64,000 nt of DNA from Kineococcus xinjiangensis. GTDB lineage: Bacteria > Actinomycetota > Actinomycetes > Actinomycetales > Kineococcaceae. Both the position numbers and the translations under genes were made by a program. Below are positions 25,340-33,437 of the stretch, piece after piece. The stretch is from the NCBI RefSeq assembly GCF_002934625.1, contig NZ_PTJD01000011.1, positions 62,001 through 126,000 of the forward strand. Direction: 5' to 3'. Position 1 is the stretch's first letter, and each line of letters begins with the position of its first letter. The notes under the pieces are model-generated. The model had not been told where the DNA came from. It saw only the letters and a program-made list of their open reading frames with translations, and ran no database searches.

Positions 25340-26392
25340 TCAGCCGAGAGGGGCGCCGCGTTGGGCCATGAAGGGTTCCGGGTCGACCTTCGTGTCGCGG
25401 AGGTGCACCTCGAAGTGCAGGTGGCAGCCGCTGCCCACGCCGTTCGCACCGACACGTGCGATCTGCTGCCCCGCGGAGACCTGCTCGCCCACCCGGACGA
25501 GGAGGTCCTTCGTGTACATGTGCCCGTACCAGGTCACGACGTCCCCGCCGTGGTCGATGACGATGGCGTTGCCGAAGCCGCTGGCGGGCCCGGACCGGAC
25601 CACCACGCCACCGGCGGCGGCGTAGATGGGCCCGTTGCAGCCGCCACCGCCGAGGTCCGTTCCCTTGTGGAAGCTGCTCGCACCGGGCGCGGGGGGAGGC
25701 CGTGGCCCGTAGTCGCTGGTGACGGGGCCCGACGACGGCCGGGTCCAGCCCTGCTCGGAAGGCGACGAGACGCTGCTCGTCGTGCACTCGGGGCTGCCGT
25801 TGACCGCCACCTCCCCCGGCACCACCACGGTGCCGGACAGCGCCTGCACGATCCTCACCGCATCGTTCCAGTGCTTCGCGTAGTGGAAGGGGTCCTTGTT
25901 CCGCTGGGTGCGGTGGGCCGCGAGGGTCGGCGGGAGGGTCTGCCAGCCCCGCACCTGCACGAGTGCCTCGAAGAAGTTCGTGGCGGAGATCGTGGGGTTC
26001 ATGCGGTCGGAGTAGGAACCCCACGCCCCGTCGTCGCGCTGCTGGAACAGCCCCCGGGAATCGGGCCCCACCTCGTCCCCGTGGTCCAGGACCCGGAGGG
26101 TGGACTCCCCGATGGCTGTCATCACGCCGATCGTCTGAGCGCGCTGGTCGAGCCCGAGCTGCTTCGCCGCGTTCATGATGAGCGCGGCGTTCTCGAGCTG
26201 CTTGCGGTCGTACGCACCGACGTTGCCGGGCGGCAGGGTGGACAGGTCCACCACGACCCCCGGACCGGTCGGGCCGCAGAGCGCGCCACCGGCATCGCCC
26301 CGCGCTGCGGACATGGTGAGGACGGCGGTGAAACCCACGACGGCCCCGAAGGGCAGCAGGAGCACCACCAGGAGTGCTGCGAGGAGCTTCAC
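25340..26392 (-). CDS. Lytic transglycosylase-M23 peptidase fusion (VirB1-like wall hydrolase)
   Basis: 350 residues with two predicted peptidoglycan-cutting modules. Residues 1-25 form a signal anchor (KLLAALLVVLLLPFGAVVGF). About 60-170 is lysozyme-like: AIGESTL with the catalytic Glu, then SRGLFQQRDDGAWGS. About 235-345 is an M23 LytM-type endopeptidase with zinc ligands in HKGTDLGGGG and HLHFEVH. A transglycosylase plus M23 pair is what Gram-positive conjugation systems use to open the wall. GTG start overlaps the lipoprotein stop (GTGA). Confidence 0.92.
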   Translation of the reverse strand: MKLLAALLVVLLLPFGAVVGFTAVLTMSAARGDAGGALCGPTGPGVVVDLSTLPPGNVGAYDRKQLENAALIMNAAKQLGLDQRAQTIGVMTAIGESTLRVLDHGDEVGPDSRGLFQQRDDGAWGSYSDRMNPTISATNFFEALVQVRGWQTLPPTLAAHRTQRNKDPFHYAKHWNDAVRIVQALSGTVVVPGEVAVNGSPECTTSSVSSPSEQGWTRPSSGPVTSDYGPRPPPAPGASSFHKGTDLGGGGCNGPIYAAAGGVVVRSGPASGFGNAIVIDHGGDVVTWYGHMYTKDLLVRVGEQVSAGQQIARVGANGVGSGCHLHFEVHLRDTKVDPEPFMAQRGAPLG

Positions 26393-26967
26393 AGCCCTTC
26401 CTCCGGCGCCGTGACCAGCTCGGCCAGCCAGGGCGAGTCCGCGCCGGCACGGGACAGGAGGACCTCGTGCGGTCCGGCGTCGGTGGGAACCACCACGACG
26501 GCGAGGTAGGCGGAACGGTCGTCGACCAGGGTTCCCGCTCCGAGGACGCGCGTCGCGGGAATGTTGCGGGGGTCGGTCCCCTGGTGGGCGAAGGCGCCCT
26601 GCGGTGTCAGCAGGGGCGCGAGGCCCGCCATCCACTGCTCCTCGGGGAGGTCCGGGCGGGCGAACGCCCGCACCGCGGCCTCGGCCCGCTCGAGAGCAGC
26701 GGCGCGGGACGCGTCGTCCCAGGTGGGCGAGGGCAGCGGTTCGGGGAGGACGTGGTCCGCGTCGGTGTGCCCGTGCGCCTGCCCGTCCGCTGCGTGGCCG
26801 TCGACCGCGGGACCCGGTGCGGCTGCCCCCTCGCCACCGGGGACGGGCTCACCGGTGCCCGGCACCGACGGGGCGGCCACCTGCCCCTCGGTGCCGGCTC
26901 CGCACCCGGTCAGCAGGACAGCGAGCAGGCAGGCCGCGAGGGGGACGGGGAAACCGGCGCGCGGCAT
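26389..26967 (-). CDS. Lipoprotein with VirB8/TcpC-like soluble domain
   Basis: 192 residues. Lipobox LLTGC (Cys at about 22) after a short signal peptide. Gly/Pro/His-rich linker to about 75. Compact C-terminal domain (about 85-190): AAVRAFARPDLPEEQWMAGLAPLLT, then strands RVLGAGTLVDDRSAYLAVVVVPTDAG. This helix-then-sheet pattern suggests an NTF2-like fold as in VirB8/TcpC; that is inference without a search. First gene of the minus operon, followed by the wall hydrolase with a GTGA overlap. Anchored outside the membrane. Confidence 0.8.
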   Translation of the reverse strand: MPRAGFPVPLAACLLAVLLTGCGAGTEGQVAAPSVPGTGEPVPGGEGAAAPGPAVDGHAADGQAHGHTDADHVLPEPLPSPTWDDASRAAALERAEAAVRAFARPDLPEEQWMAGLAPLLTPQGAFAHQGTDPRNIPATRVLGAGTLVDDRSAYLAVVVVPTDAGPHEVLLSRAGADSPWLAELVTAPEEGL

Positions 26968-27016
26968 GGCGGAACCTCCGGATGCTCAGCAGGGCGGGGC
27001 CCGTGCGGTGGGCGGC

Positions 27017-27052
27017 GCGTCACGATCGGCCGCCGCGTCACGATCGGCCGCC
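27017..27052. repeat. 18-bp direct repeat in the divergent promoter region
   Basis: GCGTCACGATCGGCCGCC occurs twice without a gap; each copy contains CGATCG. Possible regulator binding pair or simple tandem duplication. Confidence 0.7.
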
Positions 27053-27207
27053 GCGGCGCGGACCGGGCCCGGCCACCGTCGACGAGCGGTCTCCCCATGC
27101 TCGGTGGTGGACGGTCGGTGACGCCGCCGTCCGACCGGCCGTCGCCCGATCAGCACATCGGATTCACCCCGGTGACTGTGCGTTGCGCCATCCGGAGGTA
27201 GGGCTGC

Positions 27208-27235
27208 TGGACAACCCCGGGATTCTCCGTAGCTT
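27208..27235 (+). promoter_or_regulatory. Putative promoter of the plus-strand T4SS-like operon
   Basis: TGGACA (five of six to TTGACA) and TAGCTT with a 16-base spacer, about 70 bases before the first GTG. Same -10-like hexamer as the GH43 promoter at 11115. Confidence 0.45.
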
Positions 27236-27304
27236 CGAAGAGGAGCCGAGCCGTCGACCGGCACACGAGGCCCACCCACCGTCACCCCCTCCGAGGAGCG
27301 TCCA

Positions 27305-27940
27305 GTGCCGCACGCCGCAAACCCGTGGCTTGCCCGGCAGCCGGCGGACCTGGTGGCGCGAACCGGGGCGCACCCGCCCGCGTCGCCACCGGAACCGCAC
27401 CTCCCACCGCCCGCCCTGCTCGCACCCCAGCCGGGGATCGTGGCACCGCCCAGGCCGGACCGGCTCCCGCGCCGGCCCGTGGCCTGGGGGCCGGCGCTGT
27501 GGGTCGTGGGGGCCCACGGTGGTTCGGCGGAGTCGACGCTGGCGGGTCTGCTGCCCGGCGCCGCCGCGGCGGGACACGCCTGGCCGCAGCCGCCCGGTGG
27601 TCCGGACGTCCCGGTGCTCCTGGTGGCACGCAGCGACGCGAGGGGGCTGCGCGCGGCCCAGCACGCCGCCACCGAGTGGGCGGCGGGCGTGGTCGCCGGG
27701 GTGGAACTGCTGGGGCTCGCCGTCGTGGCCGACGCTCCCGGGAAACCGCCCCGCCCCCTGCGGCAGTTCGCCGCGCTGGTGGCCGGAGGCGTTCCCCGCC
27801 TGTGGCACCTGCCGTGGGTCGACGCCTGGCGCATCGGTGAGCAGCCTGTCCTGGCCGCAGCCCCCGGGGAGTTCCGCCGTCTCGCGGCGGACCTGCGGTC
27901 CCTCGTCCCCCCGACCGCCGCGGCCCGCGGCCCCTACTGA
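27305..27940 (+). CDS. First gene of plus T4SS-like operon: degenerate P-loop-like protein
   Basis: 211 residues. Pro-rich first 55 residues, then ALWVVGAHGGSAESTLAGLL, which resembles a worn Walker A (GxHGGxxxST) followed by LLVARSDARGLRAAQHAATEW and VVAGVELLGLAVVADAPGKPP. This pattern suggests a catalytically weak relative of ParA-like ATPases. Soluble. GTG start with GAGGAG eight bases upstream. Its place at the head of the operon suggests an assembly or regulatory part. Family name not certain. Confidence 0.78.
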   Translation: MPHAANPWLARQPADLVARTGAHPPASPPEPHLPPPALLAPQPGIVAPPRPDRLPRRPVAWGPALWVVGAHGGSAESTLAGLLPGAAAAGHAWPQPPGGPDVPVLLVARSDARGLRAAQHAATEWAAGVVAGVELLGLAVVADAPGKPPRPLRQFAALVAGGVPRLWHLPWVDAWRIGEQPVLAAAPGEFRRLAADLRSLVPPTAAARGPY

Positions 27941-27951
27941 AGGAGAACACC

Positions 27952-28263
27952 ATGATGCTGGCCCAGCTCGTGATGGACGCGCAGGCGACCATCACGCCGA
28001 TGATCGACCCCGTCGCCCTCGGCACCATGGCGCAGCCGCAGACCGCCGAGCCGCCGGGCATCGCCGGCTTCAAGAACATCCTGAGCTGGGCGATGTGGAT
28101 CGCCCTCTCCGTCTGCGTCCTGGGAATCATGGTGACCGGCGCCATGATGGCGATCGCCTCTCGCGACGGCCGCGGCGGCGAGCACGGCGCCCGCCTGCTC
28201 TGGGTCCTCGTCGGCTGCGTCGTGATCGGGTCCGCCTCCGGATTCGTCAACGTCCTGGTCTGA
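27952..28263 (+). CDS. Two-helix VirB2/TrbC-like pilin candidate
   Basis: 103 residues. N-terminal 45 residues with a Met/Gln-rich part (MAQPQTAEPPG), then two hydrophobic helices (FKNILSWAMWIALSVCVLGIM and LLWVLVGCVVIGSASGFVNVL) joined by a short charged loop ASRDGRGGEHGAR. Size, two helices with a basic cytosolic loop and position before VirB8/VirB6-like genes fit a VirB2/TrbC-type channel or pilus subunit. ATG with GGAGAA site 7 bases upstream. Inferred by layout, not by a family motif. Confidence 0.8.
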   Translation: MMLAQLVMDAQATITPMIDPVALGTMAQPQTAEPPGIAGFKNILSWAMWIALSVCVLGIMVTGAMMAIASRDGRGGEHGARLLWVLVGCVVIGSASGFVNVLV

Positions 28264-28282
28264 CGGACGGGACGCAGGCAGC

Positions 28283-29026
28283 GTGGACGGGCAGGACGCG
28301 GTAGCCCCGGACGAGGAGAGTCCCTGGACGTCGACGGGCTTCCTCCTCGCCGCGGCGGTGGTCGCGGCCCTCGCCGTCACCGGCGTGGTGATCATGGTGA
28401 TGGGGTCGTGGCGCGCAGACGCAGCGGACGCCGCCGGGGTTCCCGCCCCGGTCGCCGTGGAGACCGCCGCGACCTCGCCGGCCCGCAACACGCCCGGCTG
28501 CTCGCTGCCGGCGGGGGACCCGGTCCTGCCGCACACGGCTCCGGCGGGTTCGCGCTGGGTCCCGGCCGGGGGCATGACCGTTCCGGAGGCCCCGCGCACC
28601 CACGGCCCGGCCGTGGTGGCACCCTCGGGGTTCCGCTCCTGCTACGCCGCCTCCCCCACGGGCGCCCTGCACGCGGCGGTGGGGGCGTGGGCCGCCACCA
28701 CCGGGCCCGCGCTGCAGGACCTCGCCGCTGGAGCAGCAGAGGGCCACGGCCGCGACGCCTTGCAGCGCCGGCTCGGTGAGGGGAGCGCCCCCGTCGGCCC
28801 CCCGCCCCTGACGGTCGTCGGGTTCACCTTCGGGGAGTGCGATGCGCGGGCCTGCACGGTCGACGTCGCGTTCGAGACCGCAGCCGGCCAACCCGTGCAC
28901 GCCCTCGTCCCCCTCGCGCGGGAGCGCGAGGACTGGCGGGTGCTCCTGCCGCCGGACGGCGACCTCGCCGGCACCCTCCGCCGCCTTCCCGACCTGGCCG
29001 GCTTCATCCCGTGGACAGGAGAGTGA
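28283..29026 (+). CDS. Single-pass membrane protein, VirB8-like
   Basis: 247 residues. Short cytosolic tail, one TM helix (TGFLLAAAVVAALAVTGVVIMVMG, about 17-40), then an outside part with a Pro/Ala linker and an alpha/beta domain (about 120-240: YAASPTGALHAAVGAWAATTG, LTVVGFTFGECDARACTVDVAFET, WRVLLPPDGDL). The single N-terminal anchor plus outside domain is the VirB8/TcpC plan. GTG start 20 bases after the pilin-like gene. Cys pairs at CDARAC may be a disulfide. Confidence 0.78.
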   Translation: MDGQDAVAPDEESPWTSTGFLLAAAVVAALAVTGVVIMVMGSWRADAADAAGVPAPVAVETAATSPARNTPGCSLPAGDPVLPHTAPAGSRWVPAGGMTVPEAPRTHGPAVVAPSGFRSCYAASPTGALHAAVGAWAATTGPALQDLAAGAAEGHGRDALQRRLGEGSAPVGPPPLTVVGFTFGECDARACTVDVAFETAAGQPVHALVPLAREREDWRVLLPPDGDLAGTLRRLPDLAGFIPWTGE

Positions 29027-29030
29027 TCCC

Positions 29031-30434
29031 GTGGCCGAACTGACCGACTGGGCGTTGGAGCTGGCCGGCATGCCGAGCATCCCGTCGTTCGGCAGCGTCA
29101 TGAAGGACCTCTACGGGGCGATGCTGGAGTCCCTGGGGCAGGTCGTCGCCGCCCTGGGGACCTACTGGCTGCGCATGCCCGCCATCCCCGTCGCGGAGAC
29201 GGGCACCGGGCAGTTCCACGCCACCGCCGAAGTGCAGACCCTGCGCGGCATCCTCACGCCGGTGACGGCCGCTTCGGCCGTGCTGGCGGTCATCATCGGC
29301 GGCGCCAGGATGGCCTGGCAGCGGCGGGCCGATCCCGGCATCGACCTGGTCCGGTCCCTCATGACGCTGACCCTGGTGATGGGCGCGAGCGCCGGGGTGA
29401 TCCAGGTCGCGGTCATGGCCTGCGACGAGTTCGCGACGGGCGTCGTCGAGAGCGCCCTCAAGGCACCGCAGCCCGGGTCCTCGGCCTCGGCCTCGACGGC
29501 CCCCACGACCAGCCAGGTGCTGGGGGGCCGGGTGGTCGACCTGATGACGATCGGAACGGGCGCCACCACGGCGGGCGCGGTCCTGGTCGCGCTGCTGCTG
29601 GTCGTCGTCGCCGTGGTGGTCTCGCTGATCCAGGTCATGCTCATGGTGGTGCGCGACGGGCTCCTGGTCATCCTGGCCGGCATCCTGCCGCTGGCGGCGT
29701 CGTTCACGAACACCGAGATGGGCCGCGCCTGGTTCCGCAAGTGCCTGGGGTGGTTGCTCGCCTTCCTGCTCTACAAGCCCGCGGCGGCCGTCGTGTACGC
29801 GACGGCGTTCCTGCTGGCCGGCAGCAGGCCGATTCCGGCCGAGGGCGGCGAACTGCTCAAACCCGTCACCGGCCTCGTCCTCATGCTGCTCGCCCTCGTC
29901 GCCCTGCCGGCGCTGATGAAGTTCGTGGCGCCCGTCGTCGCGGCCACCGCGAGCGGGGCGACCGCGAGCGCGGCGGGGGGTGCGGCGTCACCGCTGCCGA
30001 TGGGCGCCAAGGCGCTGGAGCTCAAGGACGCCTCCGGGATGCGCCAGTCCTCGCAGGGCTCCGCGGGTCCCGAGGGGAGCCGGCCGCAGGGCGGTCCGTC
30101 GCCGGCGGGCGGGGCGGGCAGGGCTCAGCCACCGGCACCGCGTCCGGCCCCGGCGGGACCCGCCGGCGGCGGCGCGGCAGCAGGCGGCGGCGCGGCGACC
30201 AGCGGCGCAGCAACAGGCGGCGGCGCAGCAACAGGCGGCGGCGGCGGCGCAGCAGGCGGCGGCGGCGGCGCAGCAGCAGGCGGCGCGGCAGGAGCGGCCG
30301 GCCCGGTCGGCATCGGCCTGCTGGTCGCCGCCGAGGCGGTCAAGGCAGTCGACAAGGGCATGAAGACGGCCGCCGCCATCGGGCGCGCGGCGGCGGAGGA
30401 GACGACGGGAGAGGGACCCAGTGGCAGTCGCTGA
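29031..30434 (+). CDS. VirB6/TrbL-like polytopic channel protein
   Basis: 467 residues. About seven hydrophobic helices between residues 70 and 320 (TPVTAASAVLAVIIGGARM, LVALLLVVVAVVVSLIQVML, LLVILAGILPLAASF, CLGWLLAFLLYKPAAAVVYA, LVLMLLALVALPALMKF). The LYKPAAAVVYA region is typical of TrbL/VirB6 proteins of actinobacteria. The C-terminal 120 residues are Gly/Ala/Pro low complexity encoded by GCGGCGGC-rich repeats, ending in a small helical segment. Forms the membrane channel in T4SS. GTG start with AGGAG upstream. Overlaps the next gene by 14 bases. Confidence 0.88.
   Translation: MAELTDWALELAGMPSIPSFGSVMKDLYGAMLESLGQVVAALGTYWLRMPAIPVAETGTGQFHATAEVQTLRGILTPVTAASAVLAVIIGGARMAWQRRADPGIDLVRSLMTLTLVMGASAGVIQVAVMACDEFATGVVESALKAPQPGSSASASTAPTTSQVLGGRVVDLMTIGTGATTAGAVLVALLLVVVAVVVSLIQVMLMVVRDGLLVILAGILPLAASFTNTEMGRAWFRKCLGWLLAFLLYKPAAAVVYATAFLLAGSRPIPAEGGELLKPVTGLVLMLLALVALPALMKFVAPVVAATASGATASAAGGAASPLPMGAKALELKDASGMRQSSQGSAGPEGSRPQGGPSPAGGAGRAQPPAPRPAPAGPAGGGAAAGGGAATSGAATGGGAATGGGGGAAGGGGGAAAGGAAGAAGPVGIGLLVAAEAVKAVDKGMKTAAAIGRAAAEETTGEGPSGSR
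30170..30300. repeat. Gly/Ala-coding trinucleotide-type repeat in virB6-like gene
   Basis: Runs of GGCGGCGGCGCAGCAACA-type units encode GGGAATGGG-type stretches in the cytosolic tail. Length is likely to vary between strains. Confidence 0.8.
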
Positions 30435-31923
30435 GCGGCAACCCCGCACCTACGGGAACTGGCGCAAGCCGCAGTCCGCCGGGCTGGGGCAGCTCGGCAC
30501 CCTCGGCACGGCCATCCTGCTGGTGGGGTTCATCGCCATGATCATGACGATCATGGCCGCCGGCATCGGGCCGGCCCTCGCCGTCGCGGCCCTCTTCGCG
30601 GCCTTCCTCGGAACCCTGGTCGTCCGCGACCGCCACGGCCGCAGCGGCCTTCAGCGCATGGGCACCGCCCTCGGCAGCAGGCACGCCCGCGCCACCGGCA
30701 CGAGCCTCTACCGCTCCGGCCCGCTCGGGCGCACCCCGTGGGGGACGTTCCAGCTGCCCGGTCTCGCGGCGGCCTCGGAACTGACCGAGTGGCAGGACTC
30801 CTACGGTCGCCCCTTCGCCCTCCTGCACGTCCCCGCGACGAACCACTACACCGTCGTGCTCGCCACCGAACCCGACGGCGCCTCCCTCGTCGACGAGGAG
30901 CAGGTCGACTCCTGGGTGGCGCACTGGGGGGCGTGGCTGAACTCCCTCGGCAGCGAGCCCGGTGTCGTCTCCGCGGCCGTCACCGTGGAGACCGCCCCGG
31001 ACTCCGGGGCCCGCCTGCGCCGGGAGGTCGACGGCAACCTCCACCCCGACGCCCCCGCCCTGGCCCGGGCCATGCTGCAGGAGGTCGTGACGGCCTACCC
31101 CGAGGGTTCCGCGTCCGTCCGCGCCTGGGTGAGCCTCACGTTCACCGGCACCAGCAAGTCCGGCGCCCGCCGCAAGGACGCACCCGAGATGGGCCGGGAA
31201 CTGGCCTCCCGGCTGCCCGCCCTCACCCACAGCCTCCACGCCACCGGAGCGGGTGCCGCCCGCCCCGTCGGCGCCCGCGACCTCTGCGAGGTCGTGCGCA
31301 CCGCCTACGACCCGGACGCGGCCAGGCTCATCGACGCGGCGCACGCCGCGGGGGAACCACCCCTGCTGGACTGGCAGAACGTGGGACCCGGCTTCGCCGA
31401 AGCCCACCACGGCCACTACCACCACGAGAACGCCGTGTCCGTGACCTGGTCCATGACCTCCGCCCCCCGCGGCGTCGTGTACTCCTCGGTCCTCAGCCAG
31501 CTCCTGGCGCCCCACCCCGACGTCGACCGCAAGCGCGTGACCCTGCTCTACCGCCCGTTCGACCCGGCGCGCTCGGCGCGCATCGCCGAGCAGGACAAGC
31601 GCAACGCCGACTTCAAGACGACGACGTCGCAGCGCCCGTCCGCGCGCACCCTCGCCGCGGCGCGCTCGGCCGCGGCGACCGCGGAGGAGGAGGCGCGCGG
31701 GGCGAACCTCGTGAACTTCGGCCTCCTCGTCACCGCCACCGTCACCCGCCCCGACCGGCTGCCCGAGGCCGTCGCCGCGGTGGACAACCTCTCCGCGACG
31801 GCCCGGCTGATGGTCCGCCCCGTCTACGGCTCGCAGGACAGCGCCTTCGCCGCCGCGCTGCCGCTGGGCCTCGTCCTGCCCACGCACCTGAAGGTGCCCG
31901 CCGAGATCCGGGACTCCCTCTGA
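30421..31923 (+). CDS. SCO6880-type protein: VirB3-like helices plus VirB4 N-terminal-like domain
   Basis: 500 residues. N-terminal TM hairpin (about 22-70: LGTLGTAILLVGFIAMIMTIM and GPALAVAALFAAFLGTLVV) followed by VRDRHGRSG, resembling PrgI/VirB3. Then a large soluble domain without a P-loop, holding WVAHWGAWLNSLGSEPGVV and VNFGLLVTATVTRPD, as in the N-terminal half of VirB4 proteins. The next gene carries the ATPase half. I therefore read it as a VirB3-VirB4N fusion (inference; SCO6880-like family in Streptomyces). GTG start, 14-base overlap with the VirB6-like gene; TGATG junction with the ATPase gene. Confidence 0.85.
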   Translation: MAVAERQPRTYGNWRKPQSAGLGQLGTLGTAILLVGFIAMIMTIMAAGIGPALAVAALFAAFLGTLVVRDRHGRSGLQRMGTALGSRHARATGTSLYRSGPLGRTPWGTFQLPGLAAASELTEWQDSYGRPFALLHVPATNHYTVVLATEPDGASLVDEEQVDSWVAHWGAWLNSLGSEPGVVSAAVTVETAPDSGARLRREVDGNLHPDAPALARAMLQEVVTAYPEGSASVRAWVSLTFTGTSKSGARRKDAPEMGRELASRLPALTHSLHATGAGAARPVGARDLCEVVRTAYDPDAARLIDAAHAAGEPPLLDWQNVGPGFAEAHHGHYHHENAVSVTWSMTSAPRGVVYSSVLSQLLAPHPDVDRKRVTLLYRPFDPARSARIAEQDKRNADFKTTTSQRPSARTLAAARSAAATAEEEARGANLVNFGLLVTATVTRPDRLPEAVAAVDNLSATARLMVRPVYGSQDSAFAAALPLGLVLPTHLKVPAEIRDSL

Positions 31924-33437
31924 TGGCCACGCCCCGCACGAAGGCCCCCCGGGGGAAGGCCCCGTCCGCCGCACCACGTCCCGGCCCCCGGGGCTGGCCG
32001 GGACGTGGCCGCGGCAGTTCCGCCTACGTCCAGGCGCCCGACGAGTGGCGCGGCACCACCGTGCAGGTCTGCGGCCTGTGGCCCTTCGCCGCCGGGACCG
32101 GTTCCCCCATGACCGGCGTGCCGATCGGGCGGAACCTGCTGTCCGGCGCGACGCTGTGCTGCGACCCGATCTCCTGGTTCCAGCGGGCCAAGCTGATCTC
32201 CAACCCCTCCGCGTTCGTCCTCGGCAAGCCCGGCCTCGGCAAGTCCACCATCGTGCGCCGGATGGCACTCGGCCTGACCGGCTACGGGGTGCTGCCGCTG
32301 GTGCTGGGGGACCTGAAGCCGGACTACGTCGACCTCATCGAGGCCGTCGGCGGGCAGGTCATCACCCTGGGCCGCGGGCGCTCCCACCTGAACATCCTCG
32401 ACCCCGGCGAGGCCGCCGCCGCCGCGCTGCGCCTCACCGGGAGCGCGCGGCAGGGTGTGCTCGCCGACGCCCATGGGCGCCGCCACGCGATGGTGTCCTC
32501 CCTCATCACCATCATGCGCTCCGCCCCGCCCACCGACCGGGAGGAGACCATCCTCGACCGGGCGCTGCGCGTCCTCGACGACCGTCACGACGGGGTCCCG
32601 GTGCTCGGGGACCTGCTCCGCGTCGTCCAGGAGGCACCGGAGGACCTGCGCCACGTCGCCCTCGACCGCGGGGACATGCGCCGCTACCAGGACATCACCG
32701 AGGGGCTCGAGGCCACCCTCATCGGCCTGGCCGGCGGCGGTCGCCTCGGGGAGATCTTCTCCAAACCCACCACCGTGCCGATGCGGCGGGACCGCCCCGT
32801 CGTCTTCGACGTCTCCAGCATCGACGACTCCGAGATGGACCTGCAGGCCGCCGTCCTGCTGGCGTGCTGGTCCTACGGCTTCGGAGCCGTCAACGTCGCC
32901 CACGCCCTGGCCGACGCCGGGCTGGAACCGCGGCGGCACTACTTCGTCATCCTCGACGAACTGTGGCGGGCACTGCGCGCCGGGCGCGGGATCGTCGACC
33001 GCGTCGACGCCCTGACCCGCCTCAACCGCCAGCGCGGCGTGGGCATGGCGATGATCACCCACACCATGTCCGACCTGCTCTCCCTGCCGAGCGAGGAGGA
33101 CCGGATGAAGGCGCGGGGGTTCGTCGAGCGCTCCGGCATGGTCGTCTGCGGCGGGCTGCCCGCCGCGGAGATGCCCATGCTGAACTCCGCCATCCCCTTC
33201 TCCCGCGCCGAGCAGGACCTGCTCATCGGCTGGCAGGACCCCCCGGCGTTCGACGCCGTCGCCGGCAAGGAGGCCGAGCCCCCGGGCCGCGGGAAGTTCC
33301 TCGTCAAGGTCGGCGGTCGCCCGGGCATCCCCGTGCAGGTGCAGCTCACCTCCGCCGAGCGCGGCATCAACGACACGAACAAGATGTGGCACACCGCCTC
33401 CGGTTCCGAGGTGGCGGGCGGGGAGGGCGCCGCGTGA
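31923..33437 (+). CDS. VirB4-type ATPase (C-terminal ATPase half)
   Basis: 504 residues. Walker A LGKPGLGKST (about 99-108), Walker B HYFVILDELWRAL (about 339-351), MAMITHTMSDLL (sensor-like) and an arginine-containing end segment. First 95 residues are basic and Pro-rich, then VCGLWPFAAGTGSPMTGVPIG, the usual lead into the VirB4/TraC P-loop domain. Lacks the VirB4 N-terminal domain, which the previous gene seems to supply. Powers substrate transfer or pilus assembly at the inner membrane. ATG overlaps the preceding stop; GTGA overlap with the next gene. Confidence 0.93.
   Translation: MATPRTKAPRGKAPSAAPRPGPRGWPGRGRGSSAYVQAPDEWRGTTVQVCGLWPFAAGTGSPMTGVPIGRNLLSGATLCCDPISWFQRAKLISNPSAFVLGKPGLGKSTIVRRMALGLTGYGVLPLVLGDLKPDYVDLIEAVGGQVITLGRGRSHLNILDPGEAAAAALRLTGSARQGVLADAHGRRHAMVSSLITIMRSAPPTDREETILDRALRVLDDRHDGVPVLGDLLRVVQEAPEDLRHVALDRGDMRRYQDITEGLEATLIGLAGGGRLGEIFSKPTTVPMRRDRPVVFDVSSIDDSEMDLQAAVLLACWSYGFGAVNVAHALADAGLEPRRHYFVILDELWRALRAGRGIVDRVDALTRLNRQRGVGMAMITHTMSDLLSLPSEEDRMKARGFVERSGMVVCGGLPAAEMPMLNSAIPFSRAEQDLLIGWQDPPAFDAVAGKEAEPPGRGKFLVKVGGRPGIPVQVQLTSAERGINDTNKMWHTASGSEVAGGEGAA

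Larger units (their letters stand above)
26968..27304. promoter_or_regulatory. Divergent promoter region of the T4SS-like locus
   Basis: 337 bases between the two operons. Contains an exact 18-bp tandem repeat (27017-27052) and a promoter-like pair facing right (27208-27235). No gene supported. A single regulator could control both operons from here. Confidence 0.65.
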
